DNA from: Arabidopsis thaliana
Taxonomy: Eukaryota > Streptophyta > Magnoliopsida > Brassicales > Brassicaceae
Assembly: GCF_000001735.4 (NCBI RefSeq)
Contig: NC_003071.7
Location: 15,103,443-15,167,442, forward strand
DNA: 64,000 bases
Direction of reading: 5' to 3'
Positions 9,196 through 21,698 of the stretch are shown piece by piece. The position numbers were made by a program, and so were the translations under genes. The notes beneath the pieces were generated by a model that saw only the letters and a list, made by a program, of their open reading frames with translations, was not told the DNA's origin and did not search any database. Numbering within the stretch: the stretch's first letter is position 1; every line of letters begins with the position of its first letter.

Positions 9196-10627
9196 CATAT
9201 CTGATACGCATAGTGACCAATTCTTCAATCAAAGATATGGTTTAGTTCTTCATACATTTAATTAAAGGATCATAAGAAAGAATTAACAGAATCGAATCTG
9301 TGAGGTGGACACTTGTCGATTATTGTCTGGTGAGTCTGGTCATAGTCAAATTGCAATATCAATGTCACAATTCTAATCGTATAATTAATTATTATAAATT
9401 AAAAAAATAGATTGAGTTAAGGTTATAGGAGAATGATTATGATCTTTTTGGATATTGAACTTGCTTGTGGACATGTTGAACCTAATTTTTTAATGTAACC
9501 TTTGATATATGTTTTAAACGTAATTTACCCGTGGGATTTGTATAGATCTTTTTCCACTACATAAAAAAGGACTCGATCGACTAAAATATAGTGTTCTTAA
9601 GAGATTAAGTTGCGACATATGAATTTCATTTTATTTCTCAATATTTATATTTTGTGGAAAAATACCAACAGAAAATCCAAACTAGTTTTGGTTATATTTC
9701 GCATTCGCAACATCCAGCAAACTTTTTCAAAGAAACTCGCAAGGGCATGGACCAAACTAGAACCTCTCAAAACGAAAAAAAACCTTCCTCAGTACTATTT
9801 GGTTATGGTATTTTCTGCTTCTGCTAAATCTAGCGTACTGAAGCAAGTTGATTATACTTATTTTCTGTCCGATGCTTATGTTGTCATCGTGTGTCCTCAT
9901 CTTTGTAAAAGTGATATGCACAACAATTTTTCAAAAACAGTTTGATATATATTAACAAAAAAGAAAAATAAATACTCACATTTATATACCAAAATAAAAA
10001 TTAACAAAAATTCATTTTAAAACATACATATTTGCTGTTATAATATATAGTTATAAATTTTCTTTTTTAAAATAGTATCTGTAGAGCAATTGTTATATGG
10101 AGTTATGTATAGATTTGGAAAATATTAATATCCATCAAGAAATAAAAAAAATGTCATTCCCATGGAAAATATTAATATCCATCAAGAGTTCTCTGTTAGC
10201 AAAGTAGAATTTTAAAACTTTTTTTTTGTCAAATTATAATATAAAAACATTAAACCAAATATCATCTTTTAACTAAGAAATCTTTATTATGTTCGTTGGT
10301 TAAAGTAATTTACTATATTCTTAATTAATTTTATTTTTTTTGTTTGAATTTAGTATATATATATATATTCTAACATAGATTGTAAAGAAAAAAGCTGTCA
10401 CAATCTACGGGATCCAATTATAAAGGTAAACTAATGCAAATTTATATATAGCCATAGCCAGCCTTACCTGGATTGTGTAGCCAAACAAATCTGTATACAT
10501 TTTTTTTTTTAATTTGTATACTTCTTCTTCACTTCCCATATCTATCTATATATAAATAAAAAGTTGAGAAAGTGACAGAACCAAAAAAGAAAGAAAAGAA
10601 GGAAAAAGACAGAAAGAGAGAGAGATA
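9196..10627. other. Intergenic upstream of LOG2
   Basis: AT-rich spacer and LOG2 promoter. TATATATAAATA at 10547-10558 is the likely TATA region. An open frame at 9610-9945 has an AT-rich composition and no family resemblance, so I did not call it. A direct-repeat footprint at 10116-10187 is listed separately. Confidence 0.6.
10116..10187. repeat. 25 bp direct repeat around an A-rich filler
   Basis: The 25-mer at 10116-10140 (beginning TGGAAAATATTAATATCC) is repeated without mismatch at 10163-10187. The 22 bases between them contain A8 and do not resemble either copy. Confidence 0.75.
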
Positions 10628-13205
10628 ATGGAAGAGACAAAATCAAGATTCAGGAGGATCTGTGTCTTCTGCGGAAGCAGTTCCGGCAACAAAACCACTT
10701 ATCACGACGCTGCTCTCCAACTCGCCCACCAACTGGTTTCTCTTTATTTCCACATTTAGTCCTTATTTAAATAACTAACTAATTAAAATTAGTGCACTAT
10801 TATGTTAGCAGATTTCGGTTTACTAGTATTTAGTATTATATGCTAAGTCTTTTCTATGTTTTTTGCAATGCATTTCACCATTAGCTAAAAAAGGGCTATA
10901 CAAGGTTTTTGTGTGATATGTATAGAAGTAGGAACTATATATACAGCTCATATATACATAAAACGTATGTCCATAGTAATAACGAGCATATATGTATAAT
11001 TAAGTATCATATCATATCATATCTATTAAGGTTGAAATTTAGTAATTTACTTTCTCAATGTAACAGAAGCCCACCATGCTTAATGTTGTGATAAATAATA
11101 TGAATAAATCAATGAACTCCTCTAATTAACAATTTAACATGTATATAATAAAAGTCTATAGAATAAATTGTACTTGTTATTTAGCAGAAATAAAAATAAA
11201 CTGTACTTGTTTGGTCACTAGTAACACACATAAATGTGAAAGGTGGAGAGAAACATCGATTTGGTGTATGGAGGAGGAAGCGTGGGGCTAATGGGTCTCA
11301 TTTCTCAAGCTGTTCATGATGGTGGTCGTCATGTTCTTGGGTATCTATCTATCTCTATACATTTTTTATTATTAAAAATTATTAAACAATAAACAAACTA
11401 GAGGTGTTAATTTATCTATACATTCAAAGCGACAATGCATCATTCTTTTTTTGTTCTTCCCATGTTCTTGTCCTGTCTTTCAAATGAGTAACATTATCAT
11501 AAATAGCAATTGGACTGCTTCAAAATATATACTTGTAAATGAATAAGATAAAATACTTTTATCAAATATTTCTTGGAAAATCAATATTTGAAACAATGCT
11601 CTGGACTCGCTTTTCAATTTGTTAGTTTCTTTGCCAAAATCTAAGGCCTAAGGGGAACAAGGCAGCTGTCTTTAGTTCTACTTAAACATAGACTTTAGTT
11701 TCGAAAGAAAGGATAAGAATCTTTGACCATTACAAATTAAGATGACTCGAAATTATTGATTCCATATACTATTTATAAGTGATAATTATTTACATTAGAT
11801 GTTGATATTATGCGCAGGATCATTCCGAAGTCTCTAGCACCAAGAGAGGTATTTACAAATCTACCATACATTCTAACTAGCAGTGTGAAGAGCTTAACAA
11901 ATGTATAGTTTATTCTGTATCGTCCAAATATATATTCAGTAAAATATATGTGAATTGAAACATTTTAATTATGATGAATGTGGGGTTTAGATAACCGGTG
12001 AATCAATAGGAGAAGTTATAACAGTATCGACTATGCACCAAAGGAAGGCTGAAATGGGTCGCCAAGCGGATGCCTTCATCGCACTTCCTGGTTTGTTTGT
12101 TTTTATTATTCTTTTTCAATCTATGTATTTTGTAAAGAATAAAAAAGATGTCTATATATGATCATGAAGGTTAATAAAATTAATTTGTTTGGTGTTATTG
12201 GACAAACAAAATAGGTGGATATGGGACATTTGAAGAGTTGTTGGAAGTCATCACCTGGTCTCAGCTTGGGATTCACACTAAACCGGTAATTAATTAAATT
12301 CGTTGGTGAACCCCAAAAAAAAAAATATCGTTTAGATATGACTTATGAGTACACATACGTTGAGACTCGAGTCAGTAAAAATACGGTTATCTCGGCAAAC
12401 CATTAAAAAAAATAAAAAATAGAGATGTTGTCATATACTATGTATTTTATGGAGAAATAGAGATTTTCCTGATGAACTTACACAAATAAGAAGAAGCAAA
12501 TTTCTTTGTTGGCTATATATGTGGGCATGTGGCATGGGTTGAAGTCTATATTCACATGGAATAATGTCTTAACTCTTACCTCTTGACAACAACAACAACA
12601 AAAAAATGTCTTAACTCTTACCTAAGATTTTGTCCCAAAAAAAAACACTCCTACCTAAGATCAAAAAAATAAAGAGAATCATAGTTAAGGTTGTGAAAAC
12701 TACTCTAAAATCATATCGTACACTAATTAATGCATATAAAAAAGATTAGATTAAAACATGTAATATACACACACGAAGACTTTGTATACATAATACATGG
12801 TCAAAAAAATGCGAAACCTGAGAATATGAATTAAGTATATAACATAATGCGAAGTTAAAAAATGCAGGTGGGACTATTGAACGTGGATGGATTCTACGAT
12901 TCACTATTGACGTTTATAGATAAGGCAGTGGACGAAGGCTTCGTCTCCTCCACCGCTCGCCGTATCATTGTCTCGGCTCCAAACGCTCCTCAATTACTTC
13001 AACTTCTTGAGGTTTTTTTATTTGCCTTTCATTACTTTTTGATTATTCTATTTAATACTATAGACTAAATGAACGAATCCCAAAATAGGATAATTAAATT
13101 AATTTGTAATCGCAGGAGTATGTTCCAAAACACGACGATTTTGTATCCAAAATGGTGTGGGACAATACCACGGATGCTTTCACTTTGGAAGGCGACTCGT
13201 TTTAG
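10628..13205 (+). CDS. LOG2: LOG2, cytokinin riboside 5'-monophosphate phosphoribohydrolase
   Basis: Seven exons: 10628-10735, 11243-11340, 11818-11848, 11991-12090, 12215-12285, 12868-13011 and 13116-13205, together 213 codons. It hydrolyses cytokinin nucleotides (such as iPRMP) to the free base and ribose 5-phosphate, the one-step activation of cytokinins, in the cytosol or nucleus. Visible signatures are [10 protein letters not shown] at 11-20, the [11 protein letters not shown] loop, the [10 protein letters not shown] helix, and PGGYGTFEE, the defining Rossmann-like motif of LOG enzymes carrying the catalytic Glu. Length is normal for the family. Large AT-rich introns 1, 2 and 5 contain no other gene; intron 5 carries nested repeats at 12563-12661. 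It matches At2g35990. Confidence 0.95.
12563..12661. repeat. Nested direct repeats with A-rich fillers in a LOG2 intron
   Basis: AATGTCTTAACTCTTACCT occurs at 12563-12581 and, without mismatch, at 12605-12623, separated by CTTGACAA then CAA repeats and A residues. Overlapping the second copy, ACTCTTACCTAAGAT (12614-12628) recurs with one mismatch at 12647-12661 after TTTGTCCC and a poly(A). Two successive events are implied. Confidence 0.75.
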
Positions 13206-13738
13206 ATATAGTTCATTTGTATCTTAGTCTACTTTTATTTTATTATTAAAAATCTCGTTTTTTATTGGCCATTTCAAATTTTTGATTTTTGTATACCATG
13301 TATTGAGCTTATATAACAATGGAACTTGCCAAAATCAAATTACTTACAAGCCACATGATTACATAATGGATAAAAAAATAACACAAAACCAAGTCCGTAA
13401 AGTATCGACAACTAATTATAAGCTAAGAAAAAACCAATCATTTTCCAAGCATTGAGACTTCCATTCTTAAAATAAGAATATGAGGCCCAATGGGCTTGGC
13501 AAGAAAGTTAAACAAAAAAAAGAAGAAGACAATTTTACAATTTTGTCAAGTTTTCAATTGAAATAAACCGGTTAAATCCCAATTTAAACCGGATCAATCA
13601 AGATATGGTAATCCCCTTCTCCTTCTCCAAAAATCACAACTCTGTTCCAAGTCTTATCCTTTCATCATCATCATCACTTACCTTCTTCACAGAGAGAGAG
13701 CTTCATCATCATATGTAATGTGAGATGTCTCTTGAACA
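13206..13738. promoter_or_regulatory. LOG2 3' end and EMB3114 promoter with site II motif
   Basis: The spacer holds AGGCCCAATGGGCTT at 13483-13497, an inverted pair of TGGGC site II elements bound by TCP factors. Such elements are common before genes for organelle and translation proteins, which suits the mTERF gene at 13739. No ORF is supportable. Confidence 0.55.
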
Positions 13739-14740
13739 ATGCAACAAGAAGCTCTCTCTTTCCTCTCGTCCTCTCTCCCTTCCCTTCACCACAATTTTCC
13801 CTCTCTTTCTCGCCTCCGCTTCAACAATTTTCCCGCACTTTCCTTCAAACCAAACACTTCATCATCATCTTCATCATTCTTCAAATCCCCAGATATACCC
13901 TCTCTCTCCTCCACCACAACAACAACAACAACCACCGAAACCCTAGAATCCTCAATCCACGAGAAACTCATTTACCTCGATTCACTCGGAATCGATTTCC
14001 TAACCCTAATCAACCGTCATCCACCTCTCCTCTCCACCGCTCTCTCCGCCGTTGAATCAGTCGTCGATTACATGACCACTCCACCAATAAACTTCACTTT
14101 ACAAGACTTTCGCCGCCTCGTCTCAATGTGTCCAGAGCTTCTCACTTCACCTTTAACCTCACACACAATCCCAGTCATCACTTTCCTCCTCCGTGAAGTC
14201 GGCGTTGACTCTATCTTTGACCTCCGTCAAGCTTTACGACGTCGTCCTCGTCTTCTCGCTTGTAGCGTCGATCACCAGCTTAGACCAACGCTTTACTTTC
14301 TCCAGAGAATCGGAATCTTAGATCCGCATAAACATACGTATCTTCTCTCTTGTAGCGTTGACAATAAACTCGTACCACGGATTGATTACTTCGAGAAGTT
14401 AGGATTCTCGCGGCGGAGCGCCACCGCGATGTTTAAGAGATTCCCGCAGCTGTTTAATTACAGTATTGCTGAGAATTATGAGCCGAAGTTGAAGTATTTG
14501 ATGGTGGAGATGGGGAGAGATGTTAGAGAGGTTCTTGAGTTTCCTCAGTATTTCTCGTTTAGTTTGGAGAATCGGATTAAACCGAGACATGAAGCTTGTG
14601 CTGCGAAAGGTGTGAGGTTTCCATTGCCGGTGATGTTGAAGACTAATGAAGCTGGTTTTAGAGATACATTGGAGGTATGTTGTGATTCTTCTCCGCCATT
14701 GAAGACCTCTCGCCTTGTTACTGTACAAAAAGATTCTTGA
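13739..14740 (+). CDS. EMB3114: mTERF-family protein, probably chloroplast (EMB3114 / mTERF12)
   Basis: Intronless, 333 residues. The N-terminus is Ser-rich with few acidic residues (MQQEALSFLSSSLPSL), like a chloroplast transit peptide. From about residue 75 it has the repeated helical mTERF pattern: short units ending in a conserved Pro/Leu turn, for example LVSMCPELLTSP, LRRRPRLLACSVD, MFKRFPQLFNYSI and VLEFPQYFSFSLENRIKPR. mTERF proteins bind organelle nucleic acid and act in transcription, termination or RNA processing. It matches At2g36000, recorded as an embryo-defective locus. The ATG at 13739 gives a transit-like leader; shorter overlapping frames nearby are out of frame with the repeats. 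A Thr run (about 60-67) arises from a CAA/ACA microsatellite near 13918. Confidence 0.9.
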   Translation: MQQEALSFLSSSLPSLHHNFPSLSRLRFNNFPALSFKPNTSSSSSSFFKSPDIPSLSSTTTTTTTTETLESSIHEKLIYLDSLGIDFLTLINRHPPLLSTALSAVESVVDYMTTPPINFTLQDFRRLVSMCPELLTSPLTSHTIPVITFLLREVGVDSIFDLRQALRRRPRLLACSVDHQLRPTLYFLQRIGILDPHKHTYLLSCSVDNKLVPRIDYFEKLGFSRRSATAMFKRFPQLFNYSIAENYEPKLKYLMVEMGRDVREVLEFPQYFSFSLENRIKPRHEACAAKGVRFPLPVMLKTNEAGFRDTLEVCCDSSPPLKTSRLVTVQKDS

Positions 14741-16245
14741 TTTATAGAGTTTTGTGTGCTAGGAGAACATGGAAGCAAGTGAGTGAGAGTTTCTTGCTTT
14801 TTGTTGTTGTTTTTTTGTTTAATGGAGTTGGAGAATTGGTGAGAATTGATGGGGTTTGCTTTGTTTTTAGGTACATTTTTGTAATGAATGATGATGAAGA
14901 ACTCAATGAATGAAGAAACCAGCCTCTGCCTACATTTTGAGACACACACAGGGATGGTGAGTTAAATCTTGATAAGAGAAAGAATGTTCATTTACAATTC
15001 ACGATTCCGATGTATTTCGGTCTAGTTATTGTTAGTGAACGAGAAATCAAGTGTATGTAAGTCCAGAAACCGTGTAGAGTTGCGATTTGCAGAGAATTGT
15101 GATTCTACAATTGGAGGCAAGATGATGAATGTGTGAACTGATTAGCGTAACGGTTTAGTTATTGGTCTTAAGTCTTAACAGGGAGAATTGGTTCTAGAGC
15201 TTTTAGTCCCTTTGATGGTTCGTGAAATGCCAGTGGTCTATGATCGGATTCTCTGTTTCCGTTCTCCTTCTTTTTTTGGGCCTTAAATCCGTTTTTATTG
15301 GGCTTCAACTTGATAACGACTTTACATTCTCTCGGCTCAAATGGGGTACACTCGTAATGAACATGAATGAACTTAAGGTACTACAATACAACAATGCCTC
15401 ACACTCTCTAAGTGAACCATTTTTCTTGTGACCTGTAATAAGCTAACGGCGCAGGACAAGAAAAAAGCGGTACGAAAACTTTGCCAATCTAGGTCTTTAC
15501 CAATTTCTATTTACCCTTTCTAACTATTTTCTATCACTCATTTGTCGTTAATACTAATTAATGACATCAATCATGTGCAATATTATAGTCCTCCAAATAC
15601 TGAATTGAATTATGAATCCTTCATCAAGTGACTTTAGACTTAATCTACACTTCGCATCAGTTTTTCCACTGCCATACATGATACAACAACCACTAATCAA
15701 TACAAAAGGATAAAAAATAAAAATAAAAATATTATTACACATATCATAACGGAAACAGCAGCACATGTACTATAAACAAACTCTATCCCAATCTATTTGC
15801 AGAAATCTGTTTACCGACTACACACATTTAAATAAAAATTTCAGATTCAAAAAACAAGTTCTAGATCAAAAATATATATGCATGATCTCCTCTTCTTCAC
15901 CATTATAAAGAACAGAAAAGAATCTCAATATTCCCGTTACTAAAAGGCACAAAAAGTAATTTCCCTAAAGTAAGTAGGGTCAATCTAAAACTAAATACAA
16001 AATCCCGGGGCACAAATAGAAAGAAAAAAAAGTATATATTTATTTCCTTAACATTTTATTTATTATTGCTATAGGCTTCCCTCCACATCTATCCCAACAT
16101 AAAATTCCCTCCTTCCCTCGTTTTCTGCTCTCTCCTTTTCTTTTCTTCTTCCTCTTTCTCTCACTAAAACCCTTGTTTCCTTCACTCGCCGTCGCTTTTC
16201 CCGTCATCGGAATCTTCAAATTCGACTCTCGCTTCACTACGATCC
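14741..16245. other. Intergenic between EMB3114 and E2FA
   Basis: EMB3114 3' UTR to about 14950, then AT-rich spacer and the pyrimidine-rich E2FA leader (TC-rich from about 16080). An open frame at 15222-15431 starts with GTG and has no recognisable domain. A minus-strand frame at 16040-16318 is the complement of the TC-rich leader. I see no gene here. Confidence 0.6.
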
Positions 16246-19200
16246 ATGTCCGGTGTCGTACGATCTTCTCCCGGTTCTTCTCAGCCGCCACCGCCGCCGC
16301 CGCACCATCCACCGTCATCTCCGGTTCCGGTTACATCTACGCCGGTTATACCACCTATACGTCGTCACTTAGCTTTCGCCTCAACAAAACCTCCGTTTCA
16401 TCCTTCCGATGATTACCATCGATTTAACCCTTCTTCGCTCAGTAATAATAACGACAGGAGCTTCGTTCATGGTTGTGGTGTTGTAGATCGGGAGGAAGAT
16501 GCTGTCGTTGTTAGATCTCCTGTGAGTTTTGGGTGCTTTTGATTCTTCGATTTAGAGATTTTCCCCAGTGAGATTGGTTTAGAAATTCGAGGATGTTTTG
16601 GGGATTTCGATTGCTACTTGTTGCTTCTAAGTCTGATTCAAAAGCTTCGCAGCGTTAGATTATCGTCGATTCGTGTCAATTTTTGTCGTTTGTTTAGCTT
16701 CGCGATGGTACATTTTGCTCATAACACTGCGTTTCAATTACACCCAATTGACGCAAATCAGACATCAATTTCTCCAATTGCCATGCCAAATTGGCTCTGA
16801 TTGTTGCGTGAGGTGTTGAATGTTCACATAGTGTTGAGCATTAGCTTATTGATATCAAAGTATTGGTGTATGAAGCTTGACATTGTTTGTTAATGTATAA
16901 TGTTTCAAGTAGATCCCAATGTTGTGAAAGTTTATGAGGAATGATATAGATAATTTGTGTGTGGATGCTTTAAAACCTTTTGGATGATATTTCTTTGACC
17001 AACTTCTTTAAGCTAATAACAACTTGTTTATATGCAGTCACGAAAGAGAAAGGCGACAATGGATATGGTTGTTGCTCCATCTAATAATGGATTCACGAGT
17101 TCTGGTTTCACTAACATACCTAGCAGTCCCTGTCAAACTCCTAGAAAAGGGGGCAGAGTCAACATCAAGTCAAAGGCCAAAGGAAACAAGTCAACTCCTC
17201 AAACACCCATCTCGACAAACGCTGGTAAGAAGAATTGTATTCTTGACTCTCTACCCCTTTTGGCCTTTCTATATAGTTAGATCCTTTTATGAAATATCTT
17301 TCATGTCTAGAGTAACAAGTAAGTCGAAGAGCTGATTACTTTCCTGGTCAACTTGCAGGTTCTCCTATCACACTTACTCCATCAGGAAGTTGTCGTTATG
17401 ACAGTTCTTTAGGTAATTAACAACTTTTCACATATATATTTAATATTCGATACATGTTATAGTGTATATGAAGATGCTGACATAAAAGCTGTTCAGGTCT
17501 CCTTACAAAAAAGTTCGTCAATCTAATTAAACAAGCCAAAGATGGAATGCTGGACCTAAACAAAGCTGCAGAAACATTGGAGGTGCAGAAACGACGTATA
17601 TATGATATTACAAACGTTTTGGAGGGGATAGATCTCATTGAAAAGCCTTTCAAGAATCGAATACTTTGGAAGTGAGGATTTTTATGATATAGTATGCTTA
17701 TGTATTTTGTACTGAAAGCATATCCTGCTTCATTGGGATATTACTGAAAGCATTTAACTACATGTAAACTCACTTGATGATCAATAAACTTGATTAGGGG
17801 AGTTGATGCGTGTCCTGGCGATGAGGATGCTGACGTATCTGTATTACAGGTGTAGTGAAACAGCATACACTCAAAAGTCATTGTGCATGTAAATCTTAAA
17901 ATATCATGTAGTTCTCGCTTCCTTTGATTAATGTTCTTGTTTTGTAGCTGCAGGCAGAAATTGAAAACCTCGCCCTCGAAGAGCAAGCATTAGACAACCA
18001 AATCAGGTAAGCATTCATTTAAAGAGTTTTGGGTTATTGTGATTAATCTATTTAACCAATGCTGACGCTTTAACAACTTTTATTCAGACAAACAGAGGAA
18101 AGATTAAGAGACCTGAGCGAAAATGAAAAGAATCAGAAGTATAAATCTCTGTCTATCTATCTTTTCGTATGGCTAGTTTGTTCTGGCTATGAGATGGTGC
18201 TATTTATATGATGGACACTTAACCAATCCGTTCACATTGTCCAGATGGCTTTTTGTAACTGAAGAGGATATCAAGAGTTTACCAGGTTTCCAGGTCTGTC
18301 TTTCCTATTTCATATGTTTAATCCTAGGAATTTGATCAATTGATTGTATGTATGTCGATCCCAAGACTTTCTTGTTCACTTATATCTTAACTCTCTCTTT
18401 GCTGTTTCTGCAGAACCAGACTCTGATAGCCGTCAAAGCTCCTCATGGCACAACTTTGGAAGTGCCTGATCCAGATGAAGTTAGTCTTTTTCAGCGACCT
18501 TGGATGACATCTGCCATTCTTTGTTAGATTCCAAAACGTTATTATAATGTTTCTTCTTTACTTGACAGGCGGCTGACCACCCACAAAGGAGATACAGGAT
18601 CATTCTTAGAAGTACAATGGGACCTATTGACGTATACCTCGTCAGGTATTTATGCGTTGGCTTCAAATAATAGAAACATTGTTATTGGCATTTTCCGTGA
18701 CTTCATATACTCTACTGATGATGGTATACATATAATTGAACGTATCAAAACAAAGATTTCTATGATTTGGAACATTCATTGTCCCGTTTACATGCTTTTA
18801 CTTTGTCTTCATGTTCAGCGAATTTGAAGGGAAATTCGAAGACACAAATGGGAGTGGTGCAGCACCACCAGCATGCTTGCCTATTGCTTCTAGCTCAGGA
18901 TCTACAGGACACCATGACATCGAAGCCTTAACTGTTGACAACCCAGAAACTGCTATTGTGTCTCATGATCATCCTCATCCTCAACCCGGCGATACCTCTG
19001 ATCTTAATTATTTGCAAGAGCAAGTAGGAGGAATGCTTAAGATTACTCCCTCTGATGTTGAAGTAAGCCATCTTCCTGCTTATTTTTATAATGAACATAG
19101 AAATAGGAAGTTGTGCAGAGAAACTAATTAACCTGACTCAAAATCTACCCTCATAATTGTTGTTTGATATTGGTCTTGTATTTTGCAGAATGATGAGTCG

Positions 19201-19451
19201 GACTACTGGCTTCTCTCAAATGCTGAGATTAGCATGACGGATATTTGGAAAACTGACTGTATCCTTTGCATATATGCAATTTGTTTCTCTCTTATAGTTA
19301 ACTATATCTATCTGCATAAGATATAAATACGCAATCCTTAACTCTAGCAAAAGCTGGTATCGATTGGGATTATGGAATAGCCGACGTGAGTACTCCACCA
19401 CCAGGAATGGGCGAAATAGCACCAACAGCTGTTGACTCAACCCCGAGATGA
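16246..19451 (+). CDS. E2FA: E2FA (E2F3), S-phase transcription factor
   Basis: Thirteen exons: 16246-16521, 17038-17224, 17359-17412, 17497-17671, 17798-17849, 17948-18006, 18088-18138, 18245-18293, 18414-18479, 18569-18645, 18819-19062, 19189-19258 and 19354-19451. The product is 485 residues. Domains in order: a Pro-rich N-terminus; a basic stretch (SRKRKATM, about 93-100); a winged-helix DNA-binding domain at about 173-232 with the E2F core [13 protein letters not shown] at 205-217; a leucine-zipper dimerisation and marked-box region (about 245-345, [18 protein letters not shown] onward); and a C-terminal retinoblastoma-related-binding motif [16 protein letters not shown]. It heterodimerises with DPA/DPB and drives S-phase and endocycle genes. 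The last intron has two possible acceptors (exon from 19348 or 19354), adding or dropping two residues. It matches At2g36010 and is convergent with HVA22J. Confidence 0.95.
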
Positions 19452-19981
19452 TCGAATACCAAGCACACTTCTCAACTTCTGATCCCAAATGTGTTACCTC
19501 ACAACACTCCCTAAAATCATATACAAGGAGGGAGCAACTACAGAACGTGTATGAACCAATGGCAGGTGCGTTCCATACAATGTACCATTAGATTATGATT
19601 CATTTATCGCCTAGAGTGATGTTGTAGAGGAGCACCGAGAAACTAATGTAAGTTTAACAGAGAATGTACTTCATCGGCTGCATTGGTACACTATTTGATT
19701 ATAATATTTTTGACCACTCAAATGCATCTTTATAATCAGCTATATGAAGAAATCCAAACTCAAATCAATATCCGGATTAAAGCGGGAAGTTTAAACGAAA
19801 ACAAACACAAATATTCTCGCTGTATTAATACTTACTGCTTCAATTTACAGAAAACATGAAAAAAAAAAAAAAATCTGTTTTGTTTCAATTCAAAACTTTC
19901 ATTCACTTTTCTTTCCCTATATATCTTTAAACAAACGAAAAGGGTTTCTTTGTCGAGTCACGTATATGTACGTTTGCGTTA
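19452..19981. other. Convergent 3' regions of E2FA and HVA22J
   Basis: 530 bases between two converging stop codons. It holds both 3' UTRs, with an A-run at 19858-19873. No ORF. Overlap of the two transcripts is possible but cannot be judged here. Confidence 0.6.
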
Positions 19982-21698
19982 CTATGCCGCTGGCTGAGTT
20001 CTGGAGTTAGAACGTCGCAGCTTAGCTCGAGCATCAGTGAGGGGTGATCCCGGAATTGTATCAGGAATGTTGACTCCATCATCACCGTTAAATGTTCCGG
20101 CGGAGTCTCGGCCTGGTGTTGGTGGTGGTGTTGGTGGCGGCCACTTCCTCCCTCTGCTTGTTTGCTTCTCTAGCGATCGCAACGCAGATAGTGATTTGTT
20201 CAGCGGTCTTGGAGCGCGCGGTGATGGAGGATCATTGTCCATCTCCACCGGTGACTGCGCGTTCATGTTCACGTTCCTCTCCGTTGGCTTTAGCACAAAC
20301 ACAAAAATTCAAAAGTGCAAAAGGGAGGTAATAAACACAAGATTGTGTTTGCATTAGTACATAAAACGAAAATCAAAAGCGATAGAAAAGTACCGGTTGG
20401 TTAGCTGCAGCGGCAGAGAACCGGACCGATTGGGCGAGTACGTACTGAAAACCCTGGATCAAGGTGGATTGACCGGCCTGTGCATCAACATTATATGTAT
20501 GTTGTTAATCTTATAATAATTTAGTCAAACCTTTAAAAAGAACAATTTGTATATATAAGTAATAGAAAGATAATTTAAAAAAGGACCTGGGCGAAGTTGT
20601 TGAAGTAAAAGATGAAAAAGTCCCAAGCTCGAGCTCGCAACTCCATGATCTTTCTGTCAATCTCTGTCTCGTGTTGAGCCATGTATGGCTTCAACAATGT
20701 TTCATACACATGTCTCGTTCCCTTCATTCATTATTTATTTCGTTATTATTATTTGTACATCACCATAAACCACTAATTAATTATGATCCAACTAATCACT
20801 TTTTAAAAGGAAAAATTATATTACCTTTGTTTTAGGGTACCAGAGATATACGAAGAAGACTACTTTCATCTCTCCGTATAACGGTAACCTGCAAATAATA
20901 ATTGCATATATCAATTAATTATTTGATGATTGTTAATATTTTTTAAGACAGAGATGGATTAAGGCATGAATTAACTAATAATAAAACTTACTTACCATGA
21001 GATAAAAAAATCGCCAACCCTCTCGAATGATGAAATTAGCGCCAAAAGTATCCTAATTATTCAAATACAAATGTTTAACAAATTAATATTTTCGAGTACA
21101 TATTGACAATAAACTATCATATTAGAATTACGTGCATCACATATATTGAGATATCTTTAAAATAAACCTAATACAATTGTCCCAGTAATCCCCAGACTAG
21201 GTATATAATCAACGTTCGAAACCAAAGACTTGTACAAAAGATGAGGTGTATTCATAAATGGTTTTTCTAGCAGAAGACATCAACTTAACGGAATTTTGAT
21301 TTTTTTTCTCTTTTAAAATCAAACAAAAACCCATAACAGAGAAAAGTATATCACTATGATCGAACTAAAATCGATTTGCCTATCACTACAAATCTACTAC
21401 ATACACTACACATTATATATGAATGTTTAAAAGTATCGAGGATAGAAAAAAGGGGATCATATATAAATAATTCAATACCAGTATTGGCACCAAAATCTGA
21501 GTTCCTCGATATCAACTTTGTTCTTCTCCACCGTTTTAAAGCATTCGAATGCTGGGTATGTGTACCCTAATATCAATCTGCCATTCTCACCATTTCAATT
21601 ATATATATACATCAATATACATGATTAATTAATCAAAAGAAAAAAAGAGATATGGTTAGGACATACACAAGGAGTCTGATGATGAAATCTCCCAACAT
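19982..21698 (-). CDS. HVA22J: HVA22J, TB2/DP1/HVA22 (reticulon-like) ER membrane protein
   Basis: Seven exons on the minus strand, in coding order: 21667-21698, 21479-21577, 20996-21052, 20825-20888, 20587-20721, 20394-20477 and 19982-20287. They sum exactly to 258 codons plus stop. The N-terminal half is the TB2/DP1/HVA22 domain: MLGDFIIRLLVLILGYTYPA, then FECFKTVEK, RFWCQYWILLALIS, and the LYGEMKVVFFVYLWYPKTKG motif. Hydrophobic hairpins in this domain bend ER tubules (the REEP/Yop1 family); HVA22 in barley is induced by ABA and stress. The C-terminal 100 residues are an unstructured Pro/Ser/Arg-rich extension (KWPPPTPPPTPGRD) absent from short HVA22 members. The first intron splits a Val codon (GT/A) with a strong GTATGT donor. 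It matches At2g36020. Confidence 0.93.

Noticed and set aside
15222-15431. Open frame between EMB3114 and E2FA
   Set aside because: GTG start, no domain, AT-rich spacer composition.
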